Shown here in pieces: positions 1 through 9,057 of a DNA stretch of 64,000 nt. The position numbers were made by a program, and so were the translations under genes. Under the pieces are notes generated by a model. That model was not told the DNA's origin. It was given only the letters and a program-made list of their open reading frames with translations, and made no database searches. Origin of the DNA: Prolixibacteraceae bacterium (GTDB lineage: Bacteria > Bacteroidota > Bacteroidia > Bacteroidales > Prolixibacteraceae); assembly GCA_019856515.1 (NCBI GenBank), contig CP082230.1:3224001-3288000 (forward strand), given 5' to 3'. Position 1 is the stretch's first letter, and the number at the start of each line of letters is the position of its first letter.

Positions 1-679
1 CCTCTAGCATGTCAGGAGTAAAAGCTTCTACTTCAGTGATCAACCAATCATAAAGATCACCTCTCATTTTCTGCTGAGGGAGATACGTACCTACGCCCAT
101 CTCTTCAGTAACAAAAGGAACATTTCCAAACACATCCATCAACACCCAATAAGAGTAAGCACGAATAAAACGAGCCTCTGCTCTATACACTTTAATATCA
201 TCCTTTATATTGGACTGACCTCTAGCATCTAGGTTTGCATCTGTAGACTGACGAAGAAACTCATTACTCATCGCAATCTCATTGTAGAGACGATAGTATA
301 GACCTTCCATAAATGGGTTGGCAGGAGAGAATTTTAGATTGTTTAATTCCGAAACACCAAAATCACCCCATGCACATATTGCTTCATCTGTAACTAAAAC
401 CTGTGCATTCCATAGATTACGAATGTAAGATGAAGTTCCTTCATCAATTCCACCAACATCACCATCCCCTGCAGGCCCTTTCTGACCTGTTAATGATAAT
501 CCAGCGTACACTTTGGCAAGCACTTGTTCGTAGCCAGTTTTTGTTGTATATAACTGTTGTGCAACAACATTATCTGGATCTTGAGGTAACACATCCAAGT
601 CATTCAGACACGATGTAAATAACATCGTTGTGGATGCAAGAATACCTAATCCTATATTTTTTATCTTTTGAATCTTCAT
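1..679 (-). CDS. SusD/RagB-like glycan-binding lipoprotein (3' end outside window)
   Basis: Translating the minus strand from the ATG at 679 gives about 226 codons, open to the window edge, so the C-terminus is missing. The protein begins with a lipoprotein signal peptide ending in a FTSC lipobox (Cys about residue 24), followed by NDLDVLPQDPDN and helical TPR-like sequence. The segment VYRAEARFIRAYSYWVLMDV is the conserved SusD helix. SusD proteins are surface lipoproteins that close over a SusC barrel and bind oligosaccharide. It starts 13 bp after the SusC stop, so the two form one leftward operon. The starch/maltodextrin substrate is inferred from the neighbouring enzymes, not from this sequence. 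Confidence 0.93.
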   Translation of the reverse strand, partial: MKIQKIKNIGLGILASTTMLFTSCLNDLDVLPQDPDNVVAQQLYTTKTGYEQVLAKVYAGLSLTGQKGPAGDGDVGGIDEGTSSYIRNLWNAQVLVTDEAICAWGDFGVSELNNLKFSPANPFMEGLYYRLYNEIAMSNEFLRQSTDANLDARGQSNIKDDIKVYRAEARFIRAYSYWVLMDVFGNVPFVTEEMGVGTYLPQQKMRGDLYDWLITEVEAFTPDMLE

Positions 680-692
680 AATCAGAATAGGT

Positions 693-3692
693 TTAGAAAG
701 AAATATTAACACCTAACATATAAGTCCTAGAACGTGGATAGAAGTTGTTGTCAATACCAACGTTTGTTGTTCCATCCAAGTTAATAGTTGTAACTTCTGG
801 ATCTACCCCAGTGTAATTAGAAATAATGAACAAGTTTTGGGCTGTTGCATTTATCCTAATACTTGAAATGGCTCTAGAAATATTGTTAAATGTATATCCC
901 AATGAGACATTATCAAGTTTAAAGAAATCTGCATTCTCAACATAATGAGATGACCAATATTGAACCTTATCAAAACTATTTGCTGCTATTGGCAATCTGT
1001 TAGACAAGAAATTACCTCCACTATTATACGTATCTTGTTTTACACCATTCGCAGATGCGTTGTTATTATAAACCGACGCACCAAATTGAAATCTTCCAGA
1101 CATCGAGAAATCCCAATTCTTATACTGTAGACTTGTATTCAATCCAACCATCCATTTTGGTGCAGCTTGCCCTTTATGGATCTTGTCATTATCATTTATC
1201 AGGTGATCACCGTTTTGATCAACATAAACCCCCTCTAGTGGACGCCCATCCTCATCATAAACTTGCTCATAAACAAAGAATGAATTCGTTGGATGTCCTA
1301 CTGAATTCATTTGAATTGTAGAACCTGTTCCTCCAGAAATACCACCAGTCGCATTACCTAAGAAAGATGGGTCATCATTATTTGTCAACTTTGTAATCTC
1401 ATTCTGGTTATAAGTAAAATTGGTACCAACTCTCCAGTTCCAATCTTGTGTTGTTATAGCATTATAAGACAGATTAAACTCAACTCCTTGGTTGGTTAGA
1501 TTACCCACATTTGTCAAGAGAAGATTTGTTAAATTAGCACCTGCTGGAACAGGAACTTCACTTAATAAGTCTGTTGTCTCGCGATAATACCACTCAAATG
1601 AACCTGAAAGTTTCTCCTCAAAGAAACCAAAATCAAGACCTACATTATAAGTAGTTGTTCTTTCCCATTTAAGATCTTCATCATAACCATTAGGTCTCTG
1701 TGTGTTGATATATGATCCACCCCATGGATATTGAGTAGTTGCATTAGAGACAGTATAGGTTCCTAAATAAGGAGTATCACCTTTGACTCCTTGCTGTCCT
1801 GTTTGTCCCCATCCCAATCTCAATTTCATCGACGAAATAGGATCCACATCTTTTAAGAAAGCCTCTTCTTTAATTTTCCAAGCAAAACCTACTGAAGGAA
1901 AATAACCCCATCTATTTGACTCTTTTAATTTTGATGTTGCATCGGAACGGAAAGTCGCATTCAATAAATATTTATGCTTAAATGCATACTCAACTCTACC
2001 GAAGAAAGAGATTAGATAGTTAAGATTCTTATCAATATTTTCAGGAGTAACGATATTATTCTGCATTGCATTATATGTAATATCAGTACCGTCTCTTTTA
2101 AATTTTTGATATGAATATCCGCCCATCGCTTTAAAAGTATGATCCTCTAAACTCTTATTGTATGTTAGGTAGAAATCTAAAGTTTGATTATTTTTATTCT
2201 GAGTATATGGCTTATATGAACCAGCACGATTAGGATCGTTTGGTGAAGACCAAGCAGCTGTGATATCAGTGATATCTGTACCCTTCGATTTAGAAACATC
2301 CAAACCAAGACTCAATGTAGCAGTCAAATCTGAAAAGAAACGAGGAGTATAGTCGAACTTACCATTAATGATTCCTCGATCTACTTTACTCGTATTGTTC
2401 GTTTGATCTAGTAAAGCGACAGGGTTATTAGGCGCAATCGTTACGGGGTTCCCTTTCGTATCAATTGTAGTAGTATATCCACCATATTTTGAATTTGGAT
2501 CATATACAGGTTTCGTTGGATCATAAGTAATTGCATTACCCACTGCTCCATCATTAGCGAAACGATTATCAATATGCATATATTTTGCTGAAACAGACAC
2601 TTTCAATTGATCCTCAAAGAAACTAGGGTTCAAATTTAGTCCTACAGTCTCTCTCTGCATAGATGAAGTTTTCACAATACCTTTTTGGTCAGTATAACCT
2701 AAAGACAGACGGTATGGTAAATTCTTCACACCACCCGACAAACTTACATTGTGATCTGTACTTACAGATGTTCTATATATCTCATCTTGCCAATTGGTAT
2801 TCTGATTAGGATATGTCTGCGTATTCAAATAGGCTTTTGAATCTGCACCATATGTATTCTTAATAAACTCGCTATAAGATGGTCCATCCATTACATCTAC
2901 TTTGTATGAAGGAGTACCAACAGAAACATTACCATTATAGGTAACCTTAATGTCTTGTGATTTCTTTCCTGTTTTTGTAGTAATTAAGATTACACCATTA
3001 GATGCTCTTGAACCATAAATAGCTGTAGATGATGCATCCTTAAGAATCGTAAAAGTCTTAATATCTGCAGGATTAATAGAGTTTAAAGGATTCTGCATAC
3101 CTGAAACACCTTCTGTATCCATCGGCACACCATCAATTACTATCAGTGGATCATTAGATGCTGCCATCGATGAACCTCCACGAATACGGATTGTCGAACC
3201 AGCTCCTGGAGCACCTCCAGTAGAAGTAATCTGGACTCCCGATGCTTTACCAACCAATAGGTCTTGAGGTGAAGAAATGGCACCAGCATTAAATTCTTTA
3301 GATGATACAGCTTCTACAGCACCTGTTGCATCTTCTTTTTTAACCGATCCATAACCAATAATAAGGACTTCATCCAATCCTTGAGTATCTGTTACAAGTT
3401 CGATGGCTATATTGGTTTGAGAACCAACAACAACCTTTTGGGTTGCATATCCAATATAGGAGATGCTTAATGTTTCTCCTTGGTTTACTTTGAGTGTGAA
3501 GTTACCATCAAAATCAGTGATAGTACCTCTTGCAGTACCTTCCACCGCTATGGTTACTCCAGGGAGGAACTCTCTGGTAGACTTATCGACTACCGATCCT
3601 GTAATCATTTTTTCTTGGGCCTGTGCAACACCTATACTTACAAGTGCAACCAGCAAGAAAAACATAGATTTAAATAGACTATTTACTTTCAT
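693..3692 (-). CDS. SusC/RagA-like TonB-dependent outer-membrane transporter
   Basis: This is a 999-residue TonB-linked importer. I chose the ATG at 3692 because it starts a clean signal peptide (MKVNSLFKSMFFLLVALVSI, ending AQAQ near residue 26); an in-frame start 30 bp upstream would add ten polar residues before it. Order of parts: carboxypeptidase-regulatory-like domain (about 30-105, with the TDFDGNFTLKV signature), plug domain (about 115-230, with GKASGVQI and DPLIVIDGVPM), then a long beta-barrel ending in an aromatic residue (...MLGVNISF). It pairs with the SusD gene and probably imports maltodextrins. The paired operator about 300 bp upstream suggests control by the LacI-type protein at 6.0 kb. 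Confidence 0.96.
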   Translation of the reverse strand: MKVNSLFKSMFFLLVALVSIGVAQAQEKMITGSVVDKSTREFLPGVTIAVEGTARGTITDFDGNFTLKVNQGETLSISYIGYATQKVVVGSQTNIAIELVTDTQGLDEVLIIGYGSVKKEDATGAVEAVSSKEFNAGAISSPQDLLVGKASGVQITSTGGAPGAGSTIRIRGGSSMAASNDPLIVIDGVPMDTEGVSGMQNPLNSINPADIKTFTILKDASSTAIYGSRASNGVILITTKTGKKSQDIKVTYNGNVSVGTPSYKVDVMDGPSYSEFIKNTYGADSKAYLNTQTYPNQNTNWQDEIYRTSVSTDHNVSLSGGVKNLPYRLSLGYTDQKGIVKTSSMQRETVGLNLNPSFFEDQLKVSVSAKYMHIDNRFANDGAVGNAITYDPTKPVYDPNSKYGGYTTTIDTKGNPVTIAPNNPVALLDQTNNTSKVDRGIINGKFDYTPRFFSDLTATLSLGLDVSKSKGTDITDITAAWSSPNDPNRAGSYKPYTQNKNNQTLDFYLTYNKSLEDHTFKAMGGYSYQKFKRDGTDITYNAMQNNIVTPENIDKNLNYLISFFGRVEYAFKHKYLLNATFRSDATSKLKESNRWGYFPSVGFAWKIKEEAFLKDVDPISSMKLRLGWGQTGQQGVKGDTPYLGTYTVSNATTQYPWGGSYINTQRPNGYDEDLKWERTTTYNVGLDFGFFEEKLSGSFEWYYRETTDLLSEVPVPAGANLTNLLLTNVGNLTNQGVEFNLSYNAITTQDWNWRVGTNFTYNQNEITKLTNNDDPSFLGNATGGISGGTGSTIQMNSVGHPTNSFFVYEQVYDEDGRPLEGVYVDQNGDHLINDNDKIHKGQAAPKWMVGLNTSLQYKNWDFSMSGRFQFGASVYNNNASANGVKQDTYNSGGNFLSNRLPIAANSFDKVQYWSSHYVENADFFKLDNVSLGYTFNNISRAISSIRINATAQNLFIISNYTGVDPEVTTINLDGTTNVGIDNNFYPRSRTYMLGVNISF

Positions 3693-4326
3693 ATGGCTTG
3701 AGTTTTTCTTTAAAAAAAGCACAAAAGATTCCTATTCAGAAAAGAAGCTCTTTTCTGTTCGTTCTAATTATCAACTACTTAATAATAATCCTACAACTTA
3801 TTTAACTCTGGGTCTTTGAAATGAAATTGTGTTTTTTGATTTGACTAAAATTCTGGTTCTTATTGAAAACAGTAACAAACAACTCACAAAAAAAGTTTGA
3901 TGTTTTTTGGTTTACTTTAAATTCATATTCACAAAAGAAACATTTTTTCTTAAAGAAAAATTAATGTTGCAACCACAGGCATCAAAAAAACAACCGCAAA
4001 CGTTTTCACAAACGTTTGCGGTCTACATGTTTTATAACACATTCATTCTAAATGCGTTAAAAACTTGTTCAATTTTAGAATTTTACCCATCACAAACATA
4101 ATAATGCAATCGTTTTAACATTACATTACGACTATGTTGAAGAAAAATATATACCTTATATCTACACAATAGGTTTATTAAACATAACTTTAGCCTGTTT
4201 AAGAGAATGTTAACTCAAAGCAAGGTTTAAACAAAATAACGTTACAGAATAGCACATTTTTTAACAAAATATCATATATTTAAAATCTCAAAAATGACTT
4301 AACACATTATAACAAACACCAAACCT
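3693..4326. other. 634-bp divergent intergenic region upstream of susC
   Basis: This AT-rich gap lies between susC (leftward) and a small membrane-protein gene (rightward). It contains the paired LacI-type operator at 3993-4022, about 300 bp from the susC start. I looked for a TAnnTTTG -7 element on the minus strand and found only poor matches, so the susC promoter is not placed. I see no gene here; short reading frames in this stretch have low-complexity translations. Confidence 0.6.
3993..4022. promoter_or_regulatory. Paired LacI-family operator upstream of susC
   Basis: A perfect 10-bp inverted repeat (ACCGCAAACG ... CGTTTGCGGT) with a 10-bp spacer. It contains two AAACGTTT cores whose centres are 12 bp apart. 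The half-sites match GCAAACGTTTGC, the usual type of LacI/CcpA-family operator, and the same sequence occurs twice at 7464-7506 ahead of the permease operon. Binding by the regulator encoded at 6035-7057 is inferred. Confidence 0.8.
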
Positions 4327-4926
4327 ATGAGAATACTAGAGGCAGTCTTAAGGGTCCTATTTCTTATTATGACATTTCTTAAATTGCATGACATAATACC
4401 TTATCACTCTCAAATATCGATACCAACTGCTATATTAATTTGTATTTATCCCCTGTGGGGAGCGATGATCTTTAAAGACATTAGCCTAAGATATATTTTT
4501 ACGAAAAGAGCATATAGACATATGAACAAGACAAAGCTTTTACTTGACGTATTAGCAGGAATCAGCTATTCATTGATCATTGTCGGACTCTTCCGTTCTA
4601 TTCAATTGTGGAGTCCACACAAATGGACACTCATTACAGGTATGACCATTCAAATTGGAATAGTAATTGCAAACCTTCTATACAGTTTCAAAATCAAAAG
4701 AACTCCTTTTACTCGTATAATGAAGTTATCTCTATTTTGGCTAACCATTGGAGTATTATGCTTGAAAATGTCCACTCTGGAGTATGTAAAGGTTAGATAC
4801 AGAGAGTATCCTAGATTTGTAAAAGCTTATGAGCTATACTACAAAGATAAAACCAATGGCTACAAAAAGAGTTATGCCATTAAGGTTTGGGAAAATGAGG
4901 TACTATCTGACGATTATAACATCTAA
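4327..4926 (+). CDS. Small multi-pass membrane protein, paralogue of the one at 56.0-56.6 kb
   Basis: I do not recognise a named family. The protein has 199 residues and about five hydrophobic segments (near 5-18, 30-50, 72-92, 100-118 and 132-150), then a polar C-terminal tail of about 45 residues. The tail holds YREYPRFVKAYELYY. The protein at 55998-56606 has the same length and layout and a matching tail (YRKHPRFIKAYKAV), so the two are diverged paralogues. It is transcribed away from susC and followed by a terminator. Nothing ties it to sugar use, and its role is unknown. Confidence 0.8.
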   Translation: MRILEAVLRVLFLIMTFLKLHDIIPYHSQISIPTAILICIYPLWGAMIFKDISLRYIFTKRAYRHMNKTKLLLDVLAGISYSLIIVGLFRSIQLWSPHKWTLITGMTIQIGIVIANLLYSFKIKRTPFTRIMKLSLFWLTIGVLCLKMSTLEYVKVRYREYPRFVKAYELYYKDKTNGYKKSYAIKVWENEVLSDDYNI

Positions 4927-4950
4927 AATTAAAATAAAGAAATAATAATT

Positions 4951-4986
4951 AAAGCGATCTATCTCTTTGGAATAGGTCGCTTTTTG
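4951..4986 (+). terminator. Intrinsic terminator
   Basis: Arms AAAGCGATC and GGTCGCTTT form a 9-bp stem with one G-T pair, followed by a T-run. It lies 25 bp after the stop of the membrane-protein gene. Confidence 0.75.
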
Positions 4987-5070
4987 TATTTATATAAGTT
5001 CATGGTGACAAATATGGACGCATATATTTAAAATTACTACAGAAATAACCCAGACAGAGTTTAATTTACA

Positions 5071-5290
5071 CTACCCTAGATGAAAAAATGACCGAATATC
5101 AATGAAAACCTTCCCTTTAAAGCCACTTTCCCCCGAATAACATACTACAATCCCCTGCCTTCTTTTGAATATCACTGGAAGTATATTCAATGTTCTCTCA
5201 CTCAAAAAGCAGAATCGATGAATGTACTTCGAATGAACTTTGAATGTACTACGAACCATCTCAAAGGAAAGTCAGAGGATAATAGCCTTT
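5071..5290 (-). repeat. Inverted, diverged copy C of the dispersed repeat family; carries a 62-codon ORF
   Basis: Read on the minus strand, this stretch aligns to 33185-33345 and 48290-48440. The shared parts include an 11-bp triplet (plus-strand units at 5222-5232, 5233-5243 and 5244-5254) followed by ATCGAT. An ORF from the ATG at 5259 to 5071 is open for 62 codons (MVRSTFKVHSKYIHRF...). The same frame exists without gaps in the other two copies, but there it is broken by stops. Whether it is translated is unknown. No terminal inverted repeats are visible at this copy, so it looks truncated. Confidence 0.6.
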
Positions 5291-5299
5291 TAGTTATGA

Positions 5300-6034
5300 T
5301 GTAATGTTATAGATCTGTATAGATCAATTTAAGACATATCATCCGTATTTCATTCTTGCGCATCAACCTTTTGTGGACATTTATTTAGATGAGGTAATGC
5401 ATAGTTTGCGTCAATTCATTGGCACGAAAAGGAGACATAAACCGATTTCAACCATTACAAAGACAAAACAACGCGAAAGGCATGCCAATGAATTGGCGCA
5501 AACTTCGACCTCCAACAGTCAATGTAGCACCTTCAGCGCATCGTTGGAGCAAAAACCTATAGACTGTTTTGAATAGATTACTGCTATCCATATCTATATA
5601 GTCTTTGATATCTCTTCTAATGATGTTAATGGATCTTTCTGATTACACTATAATATAAAAGATGATGTACTAGAAGGGATACAATCTGAAATAACCAAAG
5701 CGGGTAATGAGTAGTGGCTCATTTTTCAGCACTTCGTTGACAGTAGTAATATTTATTCACCACTAAAAGCAGTTGAGTTAAAGGGACAGCAACTTCAAAA
5801 TAGTTATAATAATCGGTTTCAACGTTAAGAATACGTATCTTTGAAAGCAATAGAACAATCGCAAGGAGCCAAATTACAATACGAGAACAGACATTTTTGT
5901 CTAACGATTTTTAACTTAGAATAGATGATATACTATATTCTATAGCATGAAGAATCTACGATAAAATCGCTACCTTAATGGCGGCAAAACTGCAAACGTA
6001 TTTAAAACACTAAACTGTCGTTATCATATAGCAT
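5300..6034. other. Gene-poor stretch upstream of the LacI-type regulator; possible coding remnant
   Basis: No intact gene is convincing here. Position 5403-5504 holds a long inverted repeat, listed separately. In frame +, 5604-5828 reads like eroded coding sequence: two internal stops (TGA at codon 13, TAG at codon 37) interrupt otherwise protein-like text such as SNIYSPLKAVELKGQQLQNS. The frame continues past a stop at 5826 for about 30 more codons. I cannot name the ancestor. A 67-codon ORF at 5373-5576 overlaps the inverted repeat and is probably spurious. Confidence 0.35.
5403..5504. repeat. Long inverted repeat: 22-bp arms, 58-nt loop
   Basis: Arms at 5403-5424 and 5483-5504 are complementary at 21 of 22 positions; the remaining one is a G-T pair. 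There is no T-run after it, so it is not an ordinary terminator. It could be a structured RNA, a protein-binding site or the folded core of a degenerate mobile element. Confidence 0.6.
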
Positions 6035-7057
6035 ATGAAGAAGAGTCAGGTCACCATAAAAGATATTGCAAAAGAGTTAGGAATTTCTGCGTCCACTGTT
6101 TCGAGGGCGTTAAAAAATCATCCTGATATTAGCCAAAAAACTAGAGATGCAGTTCACGAACTTGCAGATAAGCTCAACTATCAACCTAATGCGGTAGCAT
6201 TAAGTTTAAAAAACTCCCGAACTCATACCATCGGCGTCATTATTCCTGAAATTGTTCACTACTTTTTCTCTTCTGTAATCAGCGGGATTGAAGATGTTGC
6301 TTACGATGCAGGCTTCAGTGTAATGATTTGTCAATCAAATGAGAAGTATGAGCGAGAAGTTACAAATGCTCAAACCTTATTATCCAATAGGGTTGAAGGT
6401 ATACTGGTATCTGTTACGAAAGAGAGTGATAATTTTGATCATTTAAAGCAATTTTCAAGAAGGGGAATACCACTGATCTTTTTTGATAGGGACGCGAAAG
6501 AGATCGAGGGGGATCGAATTCTTATTGATGATATTGGAGCAGGATATAAGGCAACAAAACATTTAATTCAATCGGGATGTAAGCGTATCGCACATCTATG
6601 TGGACCACAAAGTCTAGAGATCGCACAGAAACGTCTTCAAGGTTATAAACAAGCCTTAGAGGAGGCAGGTATTACATTTATACCAGAGTATGTTATTGAT
6701 GCTGATAATTTTGAATTAGGTAAGGTAGCTACACGTCAACTTCTAAGTCTAGATACTCCTCCTGATGGTATCTTTGCTGTTAACGATCTTACGGCTATTG
6801 GAGCCATCAAGGCTGTCCATAATAAAGGATTACATATCCCCAAGGACATTGCTATTGTAGGATTTAGCTCTGGTAGGTTCTCTGACATTACAGAACCCAC
6901 CTTAACGTCTGTGGATCAACATGGCTATGAAATGGGAGCTAAAGCAACCCAATTACTTATAGAGAGAATCGAAAGTGAGGAAGATCCAGAAACATTTGTC
7001 AATCACTTTATTGAAACAAATTTGATTATTAGAGAATCTTCTATCCATCGAGATTAG
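6035..7057 (+). CDS. LacI/GalR-family transcriptional regulator of the maltodextrin locus
   Basis: The protein has 340 residues, the standard length for the family. An N-terminal helix-turn-helix (VTIKDIAKELGISASTVSRAL, about 6-26) and hinge (YQPNAVALSLKNSRT, about 50-64) precede a periplasmic-binding-protein-like effector domain starting at TIGVIIPEI. It lies alone between the SusCD operon and the permease operon, with its own terminator. GCAAACGTTTGC-like operators lie in front of both neighbours, but I see none at its own start. Maltose or a maltodextrin as effector is inferred from context. The operators lie upstream of the mapped permease promoter, so activation is as likely as repression. 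Confidence 0.93.
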   Translation: MKKSQVTIKDIAKELGISASTVSRALKNHPDISQKTRDAVHELADKLNYQPNAVALSLKNSRTHTIGVIIPEIVHYFFSSVISGIEDVAYDAGFSVMICQSNEKYEREVTNAQTLLSNRVEGILVSVTKESDNFDHLKQFSRRGIPLIFFDRDAKEIEGDRILIDDIGAGYKATKHLIQSGCKRIAHLCGPQSLEIAQKRLQGYKQALEEAGITFIPEYVIDADNFELGKVATRQLLSLDTPPDGIFAVNDLTAIGAIKAVHNKGLHIPKDIAIVGFSSGRFSDITEPTLTSVDQHGYEMGAKATQLLIERIESEEDPETFVNHFIETNLIIRESSIHRD

Positions 7058-7072
7058 ATTCTATTTTGATAT

Positions 7073-7125
7073 AAAAAGTCTCATTAATTCAATCGTTAGA
7101 TACGAAAGAAATAATGGGACTTTTT
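7073..7125 (+). terminator. Intrinsic terminator of the LacI-type gene
   Basis: A 14-bp stem with one mismatched position, AAAAAGTCTCATTA and TAATGGGACTTTTT, with a 25-nt loop. The right arm ends in a T-run. Confidence 0.7.
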
Positions 7126-7463
7126 ATTGATCTATACCTAATCCTAGATCTCCTTTTCTGACCAATTAAACAGACCTCAATGTTTTTGTATCCATTTAGA
7201 TCTCTCGATCTTTAATAACCGATTGGATACTAGTTTGTATTTCCAAACTGATCATACTCTTCTCAAAACAGTCGTATCACTAAATGTCTTCAGATTACGA
7301 CTATTGTTTTCACCAAGAAACACCTATCAATTTAACGACTGATTATCAACAATATGAATGAACATTCCTTTTTCTTTTTTTGTTATAGTAACCAGCCTAA
7401 TCAATAGAACATATTGAGGGACCTCAAGAAGGTTGAAAAAATGATTTTATTTTTTAAAAAACC

Positions 7464-7506
7464 GCAAACGTTTGAAAAAATGTTATGCAACATAGCAAAC
7501 GTTTGC
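7464..7506. promoter_or_regulatory. Two LacI-family operators upstream of the permease operon
   Basis: GCAAACGTTTGA at 7464-7475 and the perfect palindrome GCAAACGTTTGC at 7495-7506 have centres 31 bp apart, about three helical turns. They match the cores upstream of susC. Both lie upstream of the -33 element at 7543. Confidence 0.82.
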
Positions 7507-7542
7507 AAAGACAATATACAACTTATCAAGCAGTTAAACTGT

Positions 7543-7573
7543 TTTGAATACACGATTACGAAACTATTTTTGT
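7543..7573 (+). promoter_or_regulatory. Bacteroidota-type promoter of the permease operon
   Basis: TTTG at 7543-7546, an 18-bp spacer, then TATTTTTGT at 7565-7573 match the -33 TTTG and -7 TAnnTTTGy consensus. Transcription would begin near 7580, leaving a leader of about 80 nt. Confidence 0.6.
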
Positions 7574-7660
7574 ATTAACTAAATATTAAATAATACTCTC
7601 TTTTCTGCGATGAAGTAGAGAGCTAGATTTTAGAAGTTAATACGTAATCAGGTCTAACCA

Positions 7661-9046
7661 ATGACCCAATTAACCGATACTAATATGAGGACGAAACCAA
7701 AATTATCTTTTTGGCAGATATGGAATGTCAGCTTTGGGTTTTTAGGAATCCAAATGGGTTTTGCACTTCAAAGTGCAAACGTTAGTAGAATTCTTTCCAA
7801 CTTAGGAGCAGACCTACATTCACTACCTATCTTTTGGTTGGCAGCTCCATTGATGGGGCTTATTGTTCAGCCCATTGTAGGAGCAGCGTCTGACAGAACA
7901 TGGAATAGATTTGGGCGAAGAGGTCCTTATATTTTAGGTGGAGCTATTGTAGCGACTCTTTCGATGTGGCTTATGCCCAATGCATCATTGGTAATAAGTT
8001 TGATTCCAGCATTAGTCTTTGGGGCTTTGATGTTCGCATTGATGGATGGATCATTTAATATTACGATGCAACCTTTCCGTGCATTGGTTGCCGATATGGT
8101 GCCTGAAAAACAGAGGACTTTAGGATATTCCGTTCAGAGTTTTCTTATCAATGCAGGAGCTGTGGTTGGGTCGATTCTTCCTTATGTATTAACCAATGTA
8201 TTAGATGTTGCCAATGAAGCACCTGACGGTGAGGTTCCAGCCTCAGTAATTTGGTCGTTCTATATTGGAGGTGCAATTCTTTTAGTTTCTGTTATATGGA
8301 CCGTTTTCAGAACCAAAGAGTACGATCCTAAAACTTACTGTGAACAAAACGGTTTAGACCACGACCAGTGGATAAGTGAAAAGAACGAGAAGAAGAGTTT
8401 TGGTCAAAACTTATCCGAATTTGGTGGGTTAATGAAGAAGATGCCAAAAACCATGATGCAATTAGCCATTGTTCAATTTTTCTCATGGTTCGCATTATAT
8501 ATTATGTGGGTTTATACCACATCAGCAGTATCACAACATGTTTGGGGTACGGCTATCAGTGATACAAGTTCAAGTGCATACCAAGAGGCAGGTAACTGGG
8601 TAGGTGTAATGTTTGGTGCCTATAGTCTTTTTGCCGCAATATTCTCGATGTTAATGACTCGCATAGCAAATGCGATAGGTCGTAAGACCACCTACATGGT
8701 CAGCTTGCTTCTTGGAGGTATTGGGTATATTTCGATGTTCTACATCACAACTCCCAATGCACTTATTTTCTCTATGATCGGAGTAGGTATTGCATGGGCA
8801 GCAGTTTTGGCGATGCCATATTCTATTCTTTCAGAAGCACTTCCTGCAGATAAAATGGGAGTTTATATGGGGATATTCAATTTCACCATTGCAGGACCAC
8901 AGATTATTTCAGGTTTACTCGGAGGAGCAATATTGTCTTCATTATTTGGCAATCAAGCAATCTATATGATGATCATATGTGGTGTTTCCATGTTATTGGC
9001 AGCAGCAGCTGTAAGTTTCGTAAAAATTCCTAAGCAACAAAATTAA
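7661..9046 (+). CDS. MFS maltose/oligosaccharide permease (SLC45/GPH-like)
   Basis: A 461-residue inner-membrane permease with about twelve hydrophobic segments. It has an N-terminal WNVSFGFLGIQMGFALQSAN segment and the loop DRTWNRFGRRGPYI, typical of the maltose/sucrose branch of MFS sugar symporters. A second ATG eight codons downstream could also be the start. It is the first gene of the operon; pgmB follows after 11 bp and the GH65 phosphorylase after that. Genes of this type travel with maltose phosphorylase in Bacteroidota and firmicutes, so maltose import from the periplasm is the likely function. The substrate is inferred. Confidence 0.88.
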   Translation: MTQLTDTNMRTKPKLSFWQIWNVSFGFLGIQMGFALQSANVSRILSNLGADLHSLPIFWLAAPLMGLIVQPIVGAASDRTWNRFGRRGPYILGGAIVATLSMWLMPNASLVISLIPALVFGALMFALMDGSFNITMQPFRALVADMVPEKQRTLGYSVQSFLINAGAVVGSILPYVLTNVLDVANEAPDGEVPASVIWSFYIGGAILLVSVIWTVFRTKEYDPKTYCEQNGLDHDQWISEKNEKKSFGQNLSEFGGLMKKMPKTMMQLAIVQFFSWFALYIMWVYTTSAVSQHVWGTAISDTSSSAYQEAGNWVGVMFGAYSLFAAIFSMLMTRIANAIGRKTTYMVSLLLGGIGYISMFYITTPNALIFSMIGVGIAWAAVLAMPYSILSEALPADKMGVYMGIFNFTIAGPQIISGLLGGAILSSLFGNQAIYMMIICGVSMLLAAAAVSFVKIPKQQN

Positions 9047-9057
9047 AGGGTGATAAA

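Larger units (their letters stand above)
7058..7660. other. 603-bp region between the LacI-type regulator and the permease operon
   Basis: It contains the regulator's terminator (7073-7125), two operators (7464-7506) and a Bacteroidota-type promoter (7543-7573). The 7130-7440 part shows no gene or clear structure. Confidence 0.7.

Noticed and set aside
3463..3819. 118-codon plus-strand ORF and other ORFs opposite the SusC gene
   Set aside because: They lie antisense to a strong, family-recognised CDS and their translations have no domain-like character.
3693..3992. Promoter for susC
   Set aside because: Several CAAA-containing minus-strand candidates were tried, but none gave both a -7 TAnnTTTG and a -33 TTTG at proper distance.
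5373..5576. 67-codon plus-strand ORF
   Set aside because: It spans the large inverted repeat and its composition (runs of T, S, Q, K) is not convincing.
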